DNA of 64,000 nucleotides from Streptococcus ovis DSM 16829 (GTDB lineage Bacteria; Bacillota; Bacilli; Lactobacillales; Streptococcaceae): NCBI RefSeq assembly GCF_000380125.1, contig NZ_KB904579.1, positions 1 to 64,000 of the forward strand, read 5' to 3'. Shown piece by piece: positions 39,185 to 49,229 of this stretch (position 1 is its first letter; each line of letters starts with the position of its first letter). The notes under the pieces were generated by a model. It saw only the letters and a program-made list of their open reading frames with translations, ran no database searches and was not told where the DNA came from. The position numbers and the translations under genes were made by a program.

Positions 39185-41219
39185 TTACGGTTGGCTATAC
39201 CACGCAACGCCTTCGTATTTCCAGCCACGTTTTGAAAGTACATTTCGTTCATTGGTATCTCGTGTATACAAATGTTTCTTCAAACCAGAATGGTAAAGGC
39301 GATAAATCGGTACGGACCCATGAGAATAATAGGCTACACCTTCTTGTCTCCAGCCACGTTTACTAAGAACCGTATATTCATTAGCATCTCTTGTATAGAA
39401 GTGCACTTTCAAACCTGAATGATACAAACGATAGACTGGCTCACCTCTCTCAATTTCAGTCTTCCACGAAACACCTTCGTACTTCCAACCACGTGTTCGT
39501 AGAACATTACGTTCATTCTAATCCGTCGTGTATAAGTGAACCTTCAAACCAGCATGATATAAGCGGTATACTTCTTTCAACTGAACTCTTGGTAGAGGTG
39601 ACGCCTTTGTCGTCAATTTGGTTGTTGACTTAGTTGCTGATTTAGTCGTTAACTTCGTTGTTGGTTTACTTGTTGTTCTAGTTACCAACTTGGTCGTAGT
39701 CGGATTTGTAGTCTGTTTACTTGTTTTGATCACAACCTTCGTATTTGGTTTAGTGATAACCTTTGTCGTAGACTTAGTTGTAGGTTTTATCGTTAACTTC
39801 GTAGTCGATTTTGTTGTAACTTTCGTACTTGGTGTCGTCACCACTTTCGCCGTTGTGGTCACCTTAACCTGTGTAGTAGTTGTTGTCGTTGTCGTTGTTG
39901 TCTTAGCTTCCTCTTTCGTAGTTGTTGTTGGACTAGTTGATGTGACAGCAGGAGGTGTTTGAGCATGCTCTGTGGAATGATATTTTAAAATAACCTCATG
40001 ATTTGGTTTCTCCTTGATGTCATCATACCAAATCCGATTATTCCCACCTACAAATCGATAACCAGATTCTTCGGTAAGTTTAGGTTTCACTGACCATCCT
40101 GCCTCAAGCTTATAATCCGTCTGAGATAACTCTTTTATAATCTTTCGGCTATCATTTTTATCCACGACCACATGGCGCACTTTTACTGTAATAGGATGTT
40201 GTACTTTTTTTGAAGATGGCACAGTATTACTCACAATTCCATCGCTAGGCTCCTGATTTTCCTTTGCCAGTGCAATCATTTTTAAAGTATCCTCATTGAT
40301 GCGACGTGCAACATTTACCGTATCCCCTTGTCCATCAAATGAGTTAGGGCGACCAGCAACATGCACTCCAACAACCTTATTTTCTGCATTTAGAACTGGA
40401 CCACCACTTTGACCTTTCTCACCATATATTGCATAATCAAATGTAGTAGGTTGTATACTACGTATCGTTCCCCACTTGTAGTACATATCCCCTCTTTTAC
40501 TTATGTTTTGTCCTGGATAGCCAATCACTTGAATATCAAGATTGTCAGACACATCCCTCTGATACCTTTAGAGAGCCAACTTTCTCGTCTATTGCACTTG
40601 GTAATTTAACAACAGCCATATCATCTCTCTCACTGTAAGAACCTGTCGAATCACGATATCCTTTTAACATATAAAAGTGATTAGAACTATAGGCTCCATA
40701 AGGATACACCTCATCGGATGCAGGGCCATTGATAGCCGGTATCACTTTCACTTTATCAACCCAGCTACCATTTTTATACAAATTATGCGCTGCTGTCAAG
40801 TCGAGATCTGGTCCAATCATTGTCCCAGTTCCAACAGCTGTTATATTTCCACGGTACATAATGATACGAACAACCTAACGATAAGGTTCCTGACTGGTAT
40901 CTTGAACACGAAATTGTTTCTCGACATCAAGGCTATTCTCAAGTACAGTCTCTAATGGAGCTTGTACCTTTTCGTCCACGCGCTTGACTTCCTGATTATC
41001 TATATTTCCTTCGGAATTTGAAGTTGTGGAATATTCTGTTTGAGTCGTGCTGGCTACCGTGGTCTGATGTGAAATGTCTGTCACAGTGGTTTCTGGTCTA
41101 GTCGTGCTAACAGTTGAAACAGCTGTTGATTGCTCTGCTGCTTCTACGACTACCGGTAAAATTGAACCTGAGGATAAACTAATGAGTAAGGAAGCATAGG
41201 CCATCTTCCGTAATTTTAT
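39185..41219 (-). pseudogene. Broken secreted V8-like serine protease with Thr-rich linker and DUF5648 repeats
   Basis: One original gene of about 675 codons is split by several lesions. The reading begins with a signal-peptide-like stretch (KLRKMAYASLLIS) whose natural start codon now reads ATA at 41219-41217. A TAG in frame at 40877-40875 follows. Then an extra G at about 40555-40557 shifts frame; with it removed the text reads SEDVSDNLDIQVIGYPG. Next comes a second in-frame TAG at 39520-39518 inside the repeats. The catalytic residues are intact: His in LTAAHN, Asp in RDDMAVVKL, Ser in GQSGGPV. After the protease are a lysine-threonine tract and three DUF5648 repeats. A V8-like family (glutamyl endopeptidase) is inferred. 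The ABC-F gene is upstream, but promoter and terminator are separate. Confidence 0.85.
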
Positions 41220-41346
41220 ACGATCTTTTCTCCTTCTTTAACATTGCTGTTTCTACTTTACTATGTTTTTTATAGCTTGTAAATAAAAAACATATTTTTC
41301 CTTGTTAAAAAAGAGAACGTTTCTCACTTAGAATATTTACAAAAAA

Positions 41347-41396
41347 AGAGGGGGGACTAAGACTAGATAATTACTACCAAATCATCTTAGTCTGTC
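41347..41396 (-). terminator. Terminator of the ABC-F gene
   Basis: GACTAAGA and TCTTAGTC pair around a 26-nt loop on the minus strand, then C-rich and T-rich sequence (CTCTTTTTTT) follows. Confidence 0.6.
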
Positions 41397-41426
41397 ACAC
41401 TCCCTTCTTATACATTTGAATTCCTT

Positions 41427-42971
41427 CTAGGTCAATTCATTAAAATCCCAAATGTCGTCTACCCAGCCTTCGTAGAAGTCAGGTTCGTGGCAGACCATGA
41501 GGATAGAACCCTTGTAAGCTTGAAGGGCACGTTTTAATTCGTCCTTAGCATCCACATCCAAGTGGTTGGTGGGCTCATCCAGGATAAGGACATTGTTCTC
41601 ACGGTTCATGAGCAGGCACAGACGAACCTTGGCCTGTTCCCCACCAGAGAGCACTTGAATTTGGCTTTCGATATGCTTGGAGGTCAAGCCACAGCGAGCA
41701 AGAGCTGCGCGAACTTCTGCTTGGTTGAGCGCAGGAAAGGCATCCCAGACAGCTTCGAGCGGTGTTTGGCGATTGCCACCAGCTACTTCTTGCTCAAAGT
41801 AGCCTAACTCCAAATATTCACCACGTTCTACTTCGCCGCTAAGTGCAGGAATAATCCCCAAGAGGCTCTTTAAGAGAGTAGATTTCCCGATACCATTAGC
41901 ACCGACAATGGCAATCTTTTGATTGCGTTCAAAGGTCAGATTAAGTGGCTGGCGTGTCAAGACACGGTCATAGCCAATCTCCAAATCTTTCGCTTGAAAG
42001 ATAAAACGACTTGGTGTGCGCGCCATTTTAAAATCAAAACTCGGTTTTGGCTTTTCAGCCTGCAACTCGATAATGTCCATCTTGTCCAATTTCTTCTGAC
42101 GAGACATGGCCATATTTCGCGTTGCAACGCGTGCCTTATTCCGATTGACAAAGTCCTGTAAGTCAGCGATTTCTTTCTGCTGACGTTCGTAAGCTGCTTC
42201 TAATTGTGCTCGCTTCATGGCATGGACTTCCTGGAATTGTTCATAATTTCCTGTATAGCGAGTCAGGAGCTGATTTTCCACATGATAGACGATGTTAATG
42301 ACATCATTCAAAAACGGAATATCATGCGAAATGAGAACAAAGGCATTTTCATAATTCTGCAAGTAACGTTTGAGCCAGTCAATATGCTCAGCATCCAAAT
42401 AGTTGGTCGGCTCGTCCAAAAGCAAGATGTCTGGCTTTTCCAAGAGCAACTTGGCAAGGAGAATTTTGGTTCGTTGCCCACCTGAGAGGGCGGTTACATC
42501 GGTATCCATGCCGTAATCCATTACCCCAAGCGCACGCGCCACTTCATCAATCTTGGCATCCAAAGTATAGAAATCGCGAGATTCCAAACGATCTTGCAAC
42601 TCACCCACTTCTTCCATGAGGGCATCTATATCTGCCCCCTCGTCTGCCATGGACATGTAAATTTCATTGATGCGCGCTTCTGTCTTGAAAAGTTCATCAA
42701 AAGCAGTCCGTAAGACATCACGAACGGATTGCCCCTTTTCTAACTTGGCATGCTGGTCAAGGTAGCCTGCTGTCACATAACGCGACCATTCTACTTTTCC
42801 TTCGTCTGGTAGCAGTTGTCCTGTCACGATAGACATGAAGGTGGATTTCCCCTCACCGTTGGCTCCGACCAGCCCGATATGCTCCCCTTTCAGCAAGCGA
42901 AAAGAGACATTCTCAAAAATGGCACGATCACCAAAGCCGTGACTTAAATTTTTTACTTCTAAAATTGACAC
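41427..42971 (-). CDS. ABC-F family ATPase (YbiT-like)
   Basis: A 514-residue protein with two ATP-binding cassettes and no membrane domain. The first cassette has GANGEGKST at 36-44, a LSGGQ-type signature near 165 and DEPTNYLD; the linker (about 230-300) holds the charged helical arm. The second has GANGIGKST, LSGGEQAKVR and DEPTNHLD. ABC-F proteins bind the ribosome E site and rescue or regulate translation; some give antibiotic resistance. The short arm and housekeeping context argue against a resistance role. It precedes the broken protease. Confidence 0.9.
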   Translation of the reverse strand: MSILEVKNLSHGFGDRAIFENVSFRLLKGEHIGLVGANGEGKSTFMSIVTGQLLPDEGKVEWSRYVTAGYLDQHAKLEKGQSVRDVLRTAFDELFKTEARINEIYMSMADEGADIDALMEEVGELQDRLESRDFYTLDAKIDEVARALGVMDYGMDTDVTALSGGQRTKILLAKLLLEKPDILLLDEPTNYLDAEHIDWLKRYLQNYENAFVLISHDIPFLNDVINIVYHVENQLLTRYTGNYEQFQEVHAMKRAQLEAAYERQQKEIADLQDFVNRNKARVATRNMAMSRQKKLDKMDIIELQAEKPKPSFDFKMARTPSRFIFQAKDLEIGYDRVLTRQPLNLTFERNQKIAIVGANGIGKSTLLKSLLGIIPALSGEVERGEYLELGYFEQEVAGGNRQTPLEAVWDAFPALNQAEVRAALARCGLTSKHIESQIQVLSGGEQAKVRLCLLMNRENNVLILDEPTNHLDVDAKDELKRALQAYKGSILMVCHEPDFYEGWVDDIWDFNELT

Positions 42972-42995
42972 TATCTTCCCCTTTTAACTCAAAGA

Positions 42996-43029
42996 AAGAG
43001 AGTGGGTCTATCCCCATTCTCTCTATTTT
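42996..43029 (-). terminator. Terminator of the cdaA-cdaR-glmM operon
   Basis: AGAGAATGGG/CCCACTCTCT stem with a 6-nt loop on the minus strand, followed by a T-rich tail. Confidence 0.75.
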
Positions 43030-43034
43030 ATTTC

Positions 43035-44387
43035 TTAATCCAATCCAATCTCTGTACGGACCACATCTGCAATGGTGTCTACATAGTAATCAACTTCTGC
43101 ATCAGTTGGTGCTTCTGCCATGACACGAAGAAGGGGCTCAGTCCCACTTGGGCGTACGAGAATCCGTCCATTACCTGCCATTTCTGCCTCCATTTTCTCA
43201 ATGATAGCGGCAATAGCTGGTACTTCCATAGCTCTATCTTTCATGCTGTTTTCCACACGAATATTGACCAATTTTTGCGGGTAAATCGTCACTTCGGCTG
43301 CTAATTCAGACAGGGTTTTACCTGTTTCCTTCATGACTTTGGTTAATTGCACAGCTGTCAGTTGACCATCACCAGTTGTATTGTAATCCATCAGGATCAC
43401 ATGTCCTGATTGTTCTCCCCCAAGATTAAATCCAGACTTACGCATTTCTTCTACGACATAACGGTCTCCAACTGCTGTAACAGCCTTGCCAATGTTTTCA
43501 CGGTCAAGCGACTTATGGAAACCGAGATTGGACATGACCGTTGTCACGATAGTATTTTGCGCTAGTAAGCCTTGGTCAGATAAATATTTACCAATAATGT
43601 ACATGATTCGGTCACCATCAACCAAATCTCCATTTTCATCCACAGCAATGAGACGGTCGGCATCACCATCAAAGGCCAAACCGATTTGACTACCAGTTTC
43701 CTTCACCAATTCTTGTAAAGTTTCTGGATGAGTAGAGCCGACTCCAGCATTGATATTTAAACCATCTGGATTTTCAGCCATCACAGTCAATTGTGCACCC
43801 AAATCCGCAAAGACTTGACGAGCTGATGTTGCTGCAGCACCATTTGCTGTATCCAGCGCCACTTTTACACCGTCTAAATTCGTACCAGTAGATACTAAAA
43901 ATTCTTGGTATTTGCGCAATCCTTCTGGATAATCCACTACATCTCCAAGCCCAAAAGCTGATGGACGTGGCAAAGTATCTTCTGCTGCATCCAATAAGGC
44001 TTCGATTTCAAATTCTTTGTCATCATCCAATTTAAATCCATCGCTACCAAAGAATTTGATACCATTGTCTTGTGCTGGATTATGACTAGCAGAAATCATC
44101 ACGCCGGCACTCGCTTTTTCTGTACGAACGAGATGTGCAACACCAGGAGTAGCAACTACTCCTAGCTTGTAAACATGGATCCCAACTGAGAGCAGACCAG
44201 CTACGAGGGCCGATTCAAGGAGTTGTCCTGAAATCCTCGTGTCCCGTGCAACGAATACACGTGGAGTATCTGTTTCGTGTTGACTGAGTACATATCCTCC
44301 AAATCGACCTAATTTAAAAGCCAATTCAGGTGTCAATTCAACGTTTGCTTCCCCACGAACACCGTCCGTACCAAAATATTTTCCCAT
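43035..44387 (-). CDS. glmM: Phosphoglucosamine mutase
   Basis: A 450-residue phosphohexomutase. The phosphoserine is Ser101 in SASHNP, the metal site is DGDADR near 240, and the sugar-binding GGEQSGH and the phosphate-binding [11 protein letters not shown] near the C-terminus are present. It converts glucosamine-6-phosphate to glucosamine-1-phosphate for UDP-GlcNAc. It ends the cdaA-cdaR-glmM operon found across Firmicutes, in which GlmM inhibits the cyclase CdaA directly. Normal length. Confidence 0.97.
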   Translation of the reverse strand: MGKYFGTDGVRGEANVELTPELAFKLGRFGGYVLSQHETDTPRVFVARDTRISGQLLESALVAGLLSVGIHVYKLGVVATPGVAHLVRTEKASAGVMISASHNPAQDNGIKFFGSDGFKLDDDKEFEIEALLDAAEDTLPRPSAFGLGDVVDYPEGLRKYQEFLVSTGTNLDGVKVALDTANGAAATSARQVFADLGAQLTVMAENPDGLNINAGVGSTHPETLQELVKETGSQIGLAFDGDADRLIAVDENGDLVDGDRIMYIIGKYLSDQGLLAQNTIVTTVMSNLGFHKSLDRENIGKAVTAVGDRYVVEEMRKSGFNLGGEQSGHVILMDYNTTGDGQLTAVQLTKVMKETGKTLSELAAEVTIYPQKLVNIRVENSMKDRAMEVPAIAAIIEKMEAEMAGNGRILVRPSGTEPLLRVMAEAPTDAEVDYYVDTIADVVRTEIGLD

Positions 44388-44409
44388 GATTTTTTTCCTT
44401 TTCTATACC

Positions 44410-45120
44410 TTATTTTTTCGTAATAATTGCTTGAAGAGTCGTGATTTCCTGCGAGAAGACCACAGGCAAGATGTTTCCATCGTTGTCAACAGCTTGAAGG
44501 GTTGCTGAACCAGAATAGTTGGCATCAAGCTTGCTAGCATCTGGTACAACAGCTTCAATGTGGTGGATCTTACTTAATGTTTCTTCATCAGTTGTCACTT
44601 TGACTTCTTCAGTTCCTACAGTAATTTTACTGACAATGTATCCCTCAGCTAATTGGTTCATTGAAATCCTTCCCATAATTGGGAAAGTTTTACTAGCTCT
44701 TTTACCTATTTTAACAATAAAATAACTAGGATTTAATGTCGCATTAATGCCTGCTGGTAAATTTGTCATCTGCAATTCAACCGTATGATCTCCCAATCCT
44801 AGTTCGGTCAAATCGGCCACAACTTGAAACGTTCGAGTAGACTCATCTGTCTCCTTTTGTAAAATGACCCGATTGGAGCCAATCAATTCAACATTTGTTG
44901 TCGGCAAGAATCCAGAAATGAAATATTTATCACTATTGTACTCAATGGTGACAGGTACATTACTAATTGTATTGGTGTAGGTTTCTTTTGCTGTATTCTT
45001 TACCGTATTGGATACCGACAGATTATTTTTATAATTGGTTGTTGTGGCATAGAAGAAAAGAATAAGTGCAACTAAGATTGAGATGGCTAACTGTCCCATC
45101 ATTTTAAATTTATCATTCAT
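44410..45120 (-). CDS. cdaR: YbbR-domain protein CdaR
   Basis: A 236-residue regulator of the diadenylate cyclase. The ATG at 45120-45118 overlaps the cdaA stop as ATGA. Residues 7-27 form a membrane helix; the rest faces outward and contains YbbR-like beta domains (ISNVPVTIEYNSDKYFISGF and ELGLGDHTVELQ). CdaR modulates c-di-AMP production by CdaA. It appears to have only two YbbR domains, compared with more in some Firmicutes; the end is intact. Downstream is glmM. Confidence 0.9.
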   Translation of the reverse strand: MNDKFKMMGQLAISILVALILFFYATTTNYKNNLSVSNTVKNTAKETYTNTISNVPVTIEYNSDKYFISGFLPTTNVELIGSNRVILQKETDESTRTFQVVADLTELGLGDHTVELQMTNLPAGINATLNPSYFIVKIGKRASKTFPIMGRISMNQLAEGYIVSKITVGTEEVKVTTDEETLSKIHHIEAVVPDASKLDANYSGSATLQAVDNDGNILPVVFSQEITTLQAIITKK

Positions 45121-45965
45121 TTTTTGTGACCTCCCAGACGTTGCCACCATGTAAGCGGGGTCGAATCTTCAGAAATCAAAACAGAACGCAAAATCGCTTC
45201 AAAATCCTCTATTTTCAAATCATGCCTAAATTGTCCATTCATCGCAATGGAAAGCCCGCCTGTCTCTTCTGAAACCACAAAAACAAGCGCATCGGATACT
45301 TCAGACAGTCCAATTGCCGCCCTATGCCGTGTTCCAAATTCCTTGGAAATTCCAGCACTCTCAGATAATGGAAAATAGGCACAGGCTGCCGCCACCTTAT
45401 CTTCCTTTATAATCACCGCTCCGTCATGCAGAGGAGTGTTTGGAATGAAGATGTTAATCAGTAATTCTCCAGAAACATCCGCATCGAGCGGAATCCCTGT
45501 TGAGCGATATTCTTGCAAGGTTCTGGCTCTTTCGATTGCAACAAGTGCCCCAATTTTTCGAGGAGCCATATACTTCACAGACTTTAAAATTGCCTGTACC
45601 AGTGCCTCTTCAGAACTAATGGCTGGCCCAGCAAAAATTTGAGTGGTGCGCCCCAATTTTTCAAGTGCTGCTCGAAATTCAGGAGCAAAAATAATGACTG
45701 CTGCAATGACAAAGTAGGTCATGACCTGATTCATCAACCAAGAGATTGTTTGTAATCCTAATAAACTTGCTACAATTTGAGCAAGGAAAAAAAGGAAAAC
45801 TCCTCGAATCAGAGTCATAATCTTGGTTCCTGCCAATGACTTACTAAAACGGTAAATAAGGTAGATGACAAGCGTAATATCAATCAGATGAATAATTGCA
45901 GTCCACGGACTTGCAATCAAACTGGACCAATATTGCGGATCAAGTAATTGATTAAGATTTAGCAT
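45117..45965 (-). CDS. cdaA: Diadenylate cyclase CdaA
   Basis: A 282-residue membrane cyclase that makes c-di-AMP from two ATP. Three helices lie at about 22-42, 55-75 and 80-96. The DisA_N domain follows, with DGA at 181-183 and RHR at 213-215, the active-site signature. c-di-AMP controls potassium and osmolyte uptake and wall stress. It is the first gene of the operon with cdaR and glmM. An extended -10 and GAGGATACT ribosome site precede the ATG. Confidence 0.95.
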   Translation of the reverse strand: MLNLNQLLDPQYWSSLIASPWTAIIHLIDITLVIYLIYRFSKSLAGTKIMTLIRGVFLFFLAQIVASLLGLQTISWLMNQVMTYFVIAAVIIFAPEFRAALEKLGRTTQIFAGPAISSEEALVQAILKSVKYMAPRKIGALVAIERARTLQEYRSTGIPLDADVSGELLINIFIPNTPLHDGAVIIKEDKVAAACAYFPLSESAGISKEFGTRHRAAIGLSEVSDALVFVVSEETGGLSIAMNGQFRHDLKIEDFEAILRSVLISEDSTPLTWWQRLGGHKK

Positions 45966-46006
45966 AGTATCCTCATACGGTTCCTGTTCTACATAGTGTC
46001 CTTAGT

Positions 46007-46015
46007 ATTATACCA
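46007..46015 (-). promoter_or_regulatory. Extended -10 promoter of cdaA
   Basis: TGGTATAAT on the minus strand, hexamer at 46012-46007, about 41 nt before the cdaA ATG. Confidence 0.6.
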
Positions 46016-46086
46016 TAAAATATGCATATTTGTCTGAACTTTCGCTAACTCCTCTGACTTCCTTTCTAGAAAATCCAGCAGCTTTG

Positions 46087-46095
46087 TGTTAAAAT
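46087..46095 (+). promoter_or_regulatory. Extended -10 promoter of murT, leaderless start
   Basis: TG-T-TAAAAT with the hexamer at 46090-46095, then 6 nt to the murT ATG. There is no Shine-Dalgarno sequence. Confidence 0.6.
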
Positions 46096-46101
46096 ACTCT
46101 T

Positions 46102-47445
46102 ATGAAATTAAATACAGCTTTAGGAATTCTAGCAGGAAAATCTGCCCAATTTATCCTTACTAAACTAGGACGCGGGACTACTCTGCCTGGAAAAATCGCC
46201 CTTCAATTTGACAAACATATTTTAGATAGCTTAGCCAAGGATTATGAAATCGTTGTTGTAACTGGTACAAACGGAAAAACCCTCACCACAGCGCTCACAG
46301 TTGGCATTTTAGAAGAAGCTTTTGGACCTGTAACAACTAACACCAGCGGTGCTAATATGTTGACAGGGATTACAGCCACCTTCCTATCCGCAAAGAAAAA
46401 CAAAAACGGAAAAAAAATTGCCGTTCTCGAAATTGATGAAGCCAGCCTTGCGAAAGTCACAGAATTTATCAAGCCTAGCCTAATTGTCTTTACGAATATT
46501 TTCCGTGACCAAATGGATCGTTATGGTGAAATCTATACAACCTACCAGATGATTGTGGACGGTGCTGCTAAAGCACCAAATGCAACAATTTTGGCTAATG
46601 GTGATAGCCCACTCTTCAACTCGAAAACACTCGTCAATCCTGTGCAATACTATGGTTTTGCGACTGAGGAAGGTGAGCCAACTCTCGCCCACTACAATAC
46701 CGAGGGGATTCTTTGTCCGCATTGTCACCACATCTTGCGCTACAAGCTCAACACCTATGCTAATCTCGGTAGCTATATCTGTCTAGAATGCGGATTTCAT
46801 CGTCCAAAATTGGACTATCAATTGACGAAATTAACCTCAATTACCCATCAAGATTCTAACTTTGTGATTGACGGACAAGAATACAAAATCAACATCGGTG
46901 GACTCTACAATATCTACAATGCCCTTGCTGCTGTCAGCGTTGCAGAATTTTTCGGTATTGCACCAGAAATCATCAAGGCTGGTTTTGATAAGAGTAAGGC
47001 GGTCTTTGGTCGTCAAGAAACCTTCAAATTAGGAGATAAGGATTGCACTCTTGTCCTCATCAAAAATCCTGTCGGAGCGACACAGGCCATCGAAATGATG
47101 AAGTTGGCTCCTCACGAGTTTACTCTTTCTGTCCTCCTCAATGCCAACTATGCAGACGGGATTGACACCAGCTGGATATGGGATGCTGATTTCGAGCAAA
47201 TCCTTCAAATGAACATTCCGCAAATTTTTGCAGGCGGTGTCCGCGCTTCTGAAATTGCACGACGCTTGCGAGTTACAGGCTACAACGAAGAAAAGATTGG
47301 ACAAATCAACAGTCTTGAAAACATTCTCGAAGCTATTGAACAACAAGACAGTCAACACGCCTATATATTAGCGACCTACACAGCCATGTTAGAGCTACGC
47401 GATTTACTGGCTCAGCGCCACGCTGTCGGAAAGGAGATGAAATAA
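46102..47445 (+). CDS. murT: Lipid II isoglutaminyl synthase, MurT subunit
   Basis: A 447-residue Mur-ligase-like protein. GTNGKT at 55-60 is the ATP site. A four-Cys zinc ribbon (Cys205, 208, 227, 230: CPHC and CLEC) is inserted in the central domain as in MurT proteins. The DUF1727 C-terminal domain follows. MurT binds GatD and amidates the alpha-carboxylate of D-glutamate in lipid II, which is needed for efficient crosslinking and beta-lactam tolerance. The stop overlaps the gatD start (TAATG). Predicted leaderless. Confidence 0.95.
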   Translation: MKLNTALGILAGKSAQFILTKLGRGTTLPGKIALQFDKHILDSLAKDYEIVVVTGTNGKTLTTALTVGILEEAFGPVTTNTSGANMLTGITATFLSAKKNKNGKKIAVLEIDEASLAKVTEFIKPSLIVFTNIFRDQMDRYGEIYTTYQMIVDGAAKAPNATILANGDSPLFNSKTLVNPVQYYGFATEEGEPTLAHYNTEGILCPHCHHILRYKLNTYANLGSYICLECGFHRPKLDYQLTKLTSITHQDSNFVIDGQEYKINIGGLYNIYNALAAVSVAEFFGIAPEIIKAGFDKSKAVFGRQETFKLGDKDCTLVLIKNPVGATQAIEMMKLAPHEFTLSVLLNANYADGIDTSWIWDADFEQILQMNIPQIFAGGVRASEIARRLRVTGYNEEKIGQINSLENILEAIEQQDSQHAYILATYTAMLELRDLLAQRHAVGKEMK

Positions 47446-48227
47446 TGGTCTACACTTCCCTAAAAAGTCCTGAAAAAGATTATTCTTACGATCTCCATAT
47501 CGCTCACTTATACGGTGATTTAATGAACACCTATGGTGATAATGGCAATATCCTCATGCTCAAATATGTAGCAGAAAAATGCAATGCCCGCGTCCAAGTA
47601 GATATCGTCTCTCTTGAAGACGAATTCGATAAACATTTCTACGATATCGTCTTCTTTGGTGGCGGTCAAGATTTTGAACAATCGATCCTCGCAAAAGATT
47701 TGCCAACAAAAAAAGAAAATCTTGCAGATTTCATCGAAAATGATGGAGTGACCCTCGCTATCTGCGGTGGTTTCCAACTATTGGGACAATACTATATTGA
47801 AGCTGGGGGGCAAAAAATTGACGGACTTGGCATCTTAGATCACTATACTCTAAATCAGACCAATAACCGTTATATCGGAGACATTAAGATTCATAATGAA
47901 GAATTCGATGAAACCTATTATGGTTTTGAAAATCACCAAGGGCGTACTTTCCTAGCTGACAACCAAAAGCCACTCGGTAAAGTCCTCTACGGAAATGGGA
48001 ATAACAAAGAAGATGGGGGAGAAGGTATGCACTATAAGAATACCTTCGGTAGCTACTTCCATGGACCTATTCTCTCTCGTAATGCAAATCTCGCTTATCG
48101 TCTTGTGACTATCGCACTACGTAAAAAATATGGAGAAACGATTGTTCTTCCGACTTATCAAGATATTCTCAGCAAAGAAATTGCTGAAGAATACACCGAT
48201 ACAAAGAGTAAGGCCGCATTCGAATAG
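47445..48227 (+). CDS. gatD: Lipid II isoglutaminyl synthase, glutaminase subunit GatD
   Basis: A 260-residue class I glutamine amidotransferase. The catalytic nucleophile is Cys107 in [20 protein letters not shown] near 71-80 precedes it, and the catalytic His lies in [11 protein letters not shown]. It supplies ammonia to MurT. It overlaps the murT stop by 1 nt, so the subunits are made together. The protein carries a short lysine-rich C-terminal tail. Normal length. Confidence 0.95.
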   Translation: MVYTSLKSPEKDYSYDLHIAHLYGDLMNTYGDNGNILMLKYVAEKCNARVQVDIVSLEDEFDKHFYDIVFFGGGQDFEQSILAKDLPTKKENLADFIENDGVTLAICGGFQLLGQYYIEAGGQKIDGLGILDHYTLNQTNNRYIGDIKIHNEEFDETYYGFENHQGRTFLADNQKPLGKVLYGNGNNKEDGGEGMHYKNTFGSYFHGPILSRNANLAYRLVTIALRKKYGETIVLPTYQDILSKEIAEEYTDTKSKAAFE

Positions 48228-48287
48228 GTACGGAGCTGGGCAAGCATCCTAATCCGTCCCTGTTCTTCTTTTGAAAAATGAACACTT

Positions 48288-48338
48288 TAAAAGGTGTAGG
48301 AACACGTTCTTAAAAAACGTCCTTCTACACCTTTTATT
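48288..48338. terminator. Bidirectional terminator between gatD and the PASTA gene
   Basis: AAAAGGTGTAG and CTACACCTTTT bracket an inner ACGTTCTTAAAAAACGT hairpin. T/A runs on both strands allow it to end both converging transcripts. Confidence 0.7.
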
Positions 48339-48360
48339 GTATTCTCGAATGTTTGCAGAG

Positions 48361-49116
48361 TCATTTATTTTTCTTGATAGGAACTATCTTTTGGATTTGC
48401 CGCACTGTATCCTTGATACGCTGGTTCTCTGCAATTTTTCTCTGTTTTTCTTCCTCGAATAGTAACTGACTATGTTGCTGACCCATCTCATCTAGATAAT
48501 AGAGCTTAATCAGGCTCCCTTTTTTAGGAGATGTTAGGTTAAACTGAGGTTTTGGTGACATATAAAGAACTTGTTGGATGGCAGTTTCGGCATATTTTTT
48601 ATTTGGTTTCGTAGGAAGACAACTCACATGATAACCCATTTTTTCCAATAAATCATGTGCTTCATCAAGTGGCAGACCCACCACATCTGGCAAAGCCATC
48701 TCTCGTTTACTCAATTCAATGACAATATCATTTACGTAATAGAGTTTAACGAGGGTTGCAGGTAGTACCTTACCACCACGAGGAGACATAGCAACTACTT
48801 CGCCACTATCAGCCTTAGCGTATTTTTTATTTGGTTTAGCTAAGATAGTCATCACTTGCAGCCCAATATTTTCAAGATAAGCTCGCGCTTGCTCTACCTC
48901 AACATCTACCAAATTGGGGACAGCAATCAAACTTTTCTTATACTCATGATTGCGCTCCAAATGTTTATCCACAATCGGAGCAGCCTTATCCGTGATTTTT
49001 CCTACAATTTCGACCGTATCTGGAATGACACCCAGTACCAAGTTAGCAGCTCCAACTAGCTTACCTAACTTGCCAGAAGTCTTTTTTACGATTTCTTTCT
49101 CTGTCTTCGTAGCCAT
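48361..49116 (-). CDS. Cytoplasmic-looking PASTA-domain protein
   Basis: The start is the ATG at 49116-49114 with AAGGAGAC upstream; a longer frame begins far upstream without a ribosome site. The 251-residue protein has a helical start (1-50), then two PASTA-like repeats, about 65-128 (VPNLVDVEVEQARAYLENIG, MSPRGGKVLPATLVKLYYV) and about 140-213 (LPDVVGLPLDEAHDLLEKMG). A basic coiled tail follows. PASTA domains normally sit outside the cell on kinases and penicillin-binding proteins, yet no signal peptide or membrane helix is present, which is unusual. Divergent from the CorA-type gene. Confidence 0.8.
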   Translation of the reverse strand: MATKTEKEIVKKTSGKLGKLVGAANLVLGVIPDTVEIVGKITDKAAPIVDKHLERNHEYKKSLIAVPNLVDVEVEQARAYLENIGLQVMTILAKPNKKYAKADSGEVVAMSPRGGKVLPATLVKLYYVNDIVIELSKREMALPDVVGLPLDEAHDLLEKMGYHVSCLPTKPNKKYAETAIQQVLYMSPKPQFNLTSPKKGSLIKLYYLDEMGQQHSQLLFEEEKQRKIAENQRIKDTVRQIQKIVPIKKNK

Positions 49117-49135
49117 AGCTGTCTCCTTTTCTTTT

Positions 49136-49144
49136 ATTATAGCA
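49136..49144 (-). promoter_or_regulatory. Extended -10 promoter of the PASTA gene
   Basis: TGCTATAAT on the minus strand, hexamer 49141-49136, about 20 nt before the ATG with a ribosome site between. Confidence 0.6.
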
Positions 49145-49217
49145 AAAAGTTCGAGACAAGCTAGTAAGAAAGTCTGCTTTTCCCCAGTCTTTTTCAGCAA
49201 AAGTCGTAAAAAAAGAT

Positions 49218-49223
49218 TATAAT
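49218..49223 (+). promoter_or_regulatory. -10 box of the CorA-type gene, leaderless start
   Basis: TATAAT, then 6 nt, then the ATG at 49230. No ribosome site lies upstream. Confidence 0.6.
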
Positions 49224-49229
49224 AACAGT

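Noticed and set aside
39618-39962. A hydrophobic, valine-rich plus-strand frame
   Set aside because: It is the antisense of the threonine-rich stalk of the broken protease; Thr codons read backwards give Val and Gly. No ribosome site is present.
39518-40877. The two TAG codons as amber suppression or stop read-through
   Set aside because: TAG ends other genes here normally, a frameshift also breaks this gene, and no special tRNA is visible.
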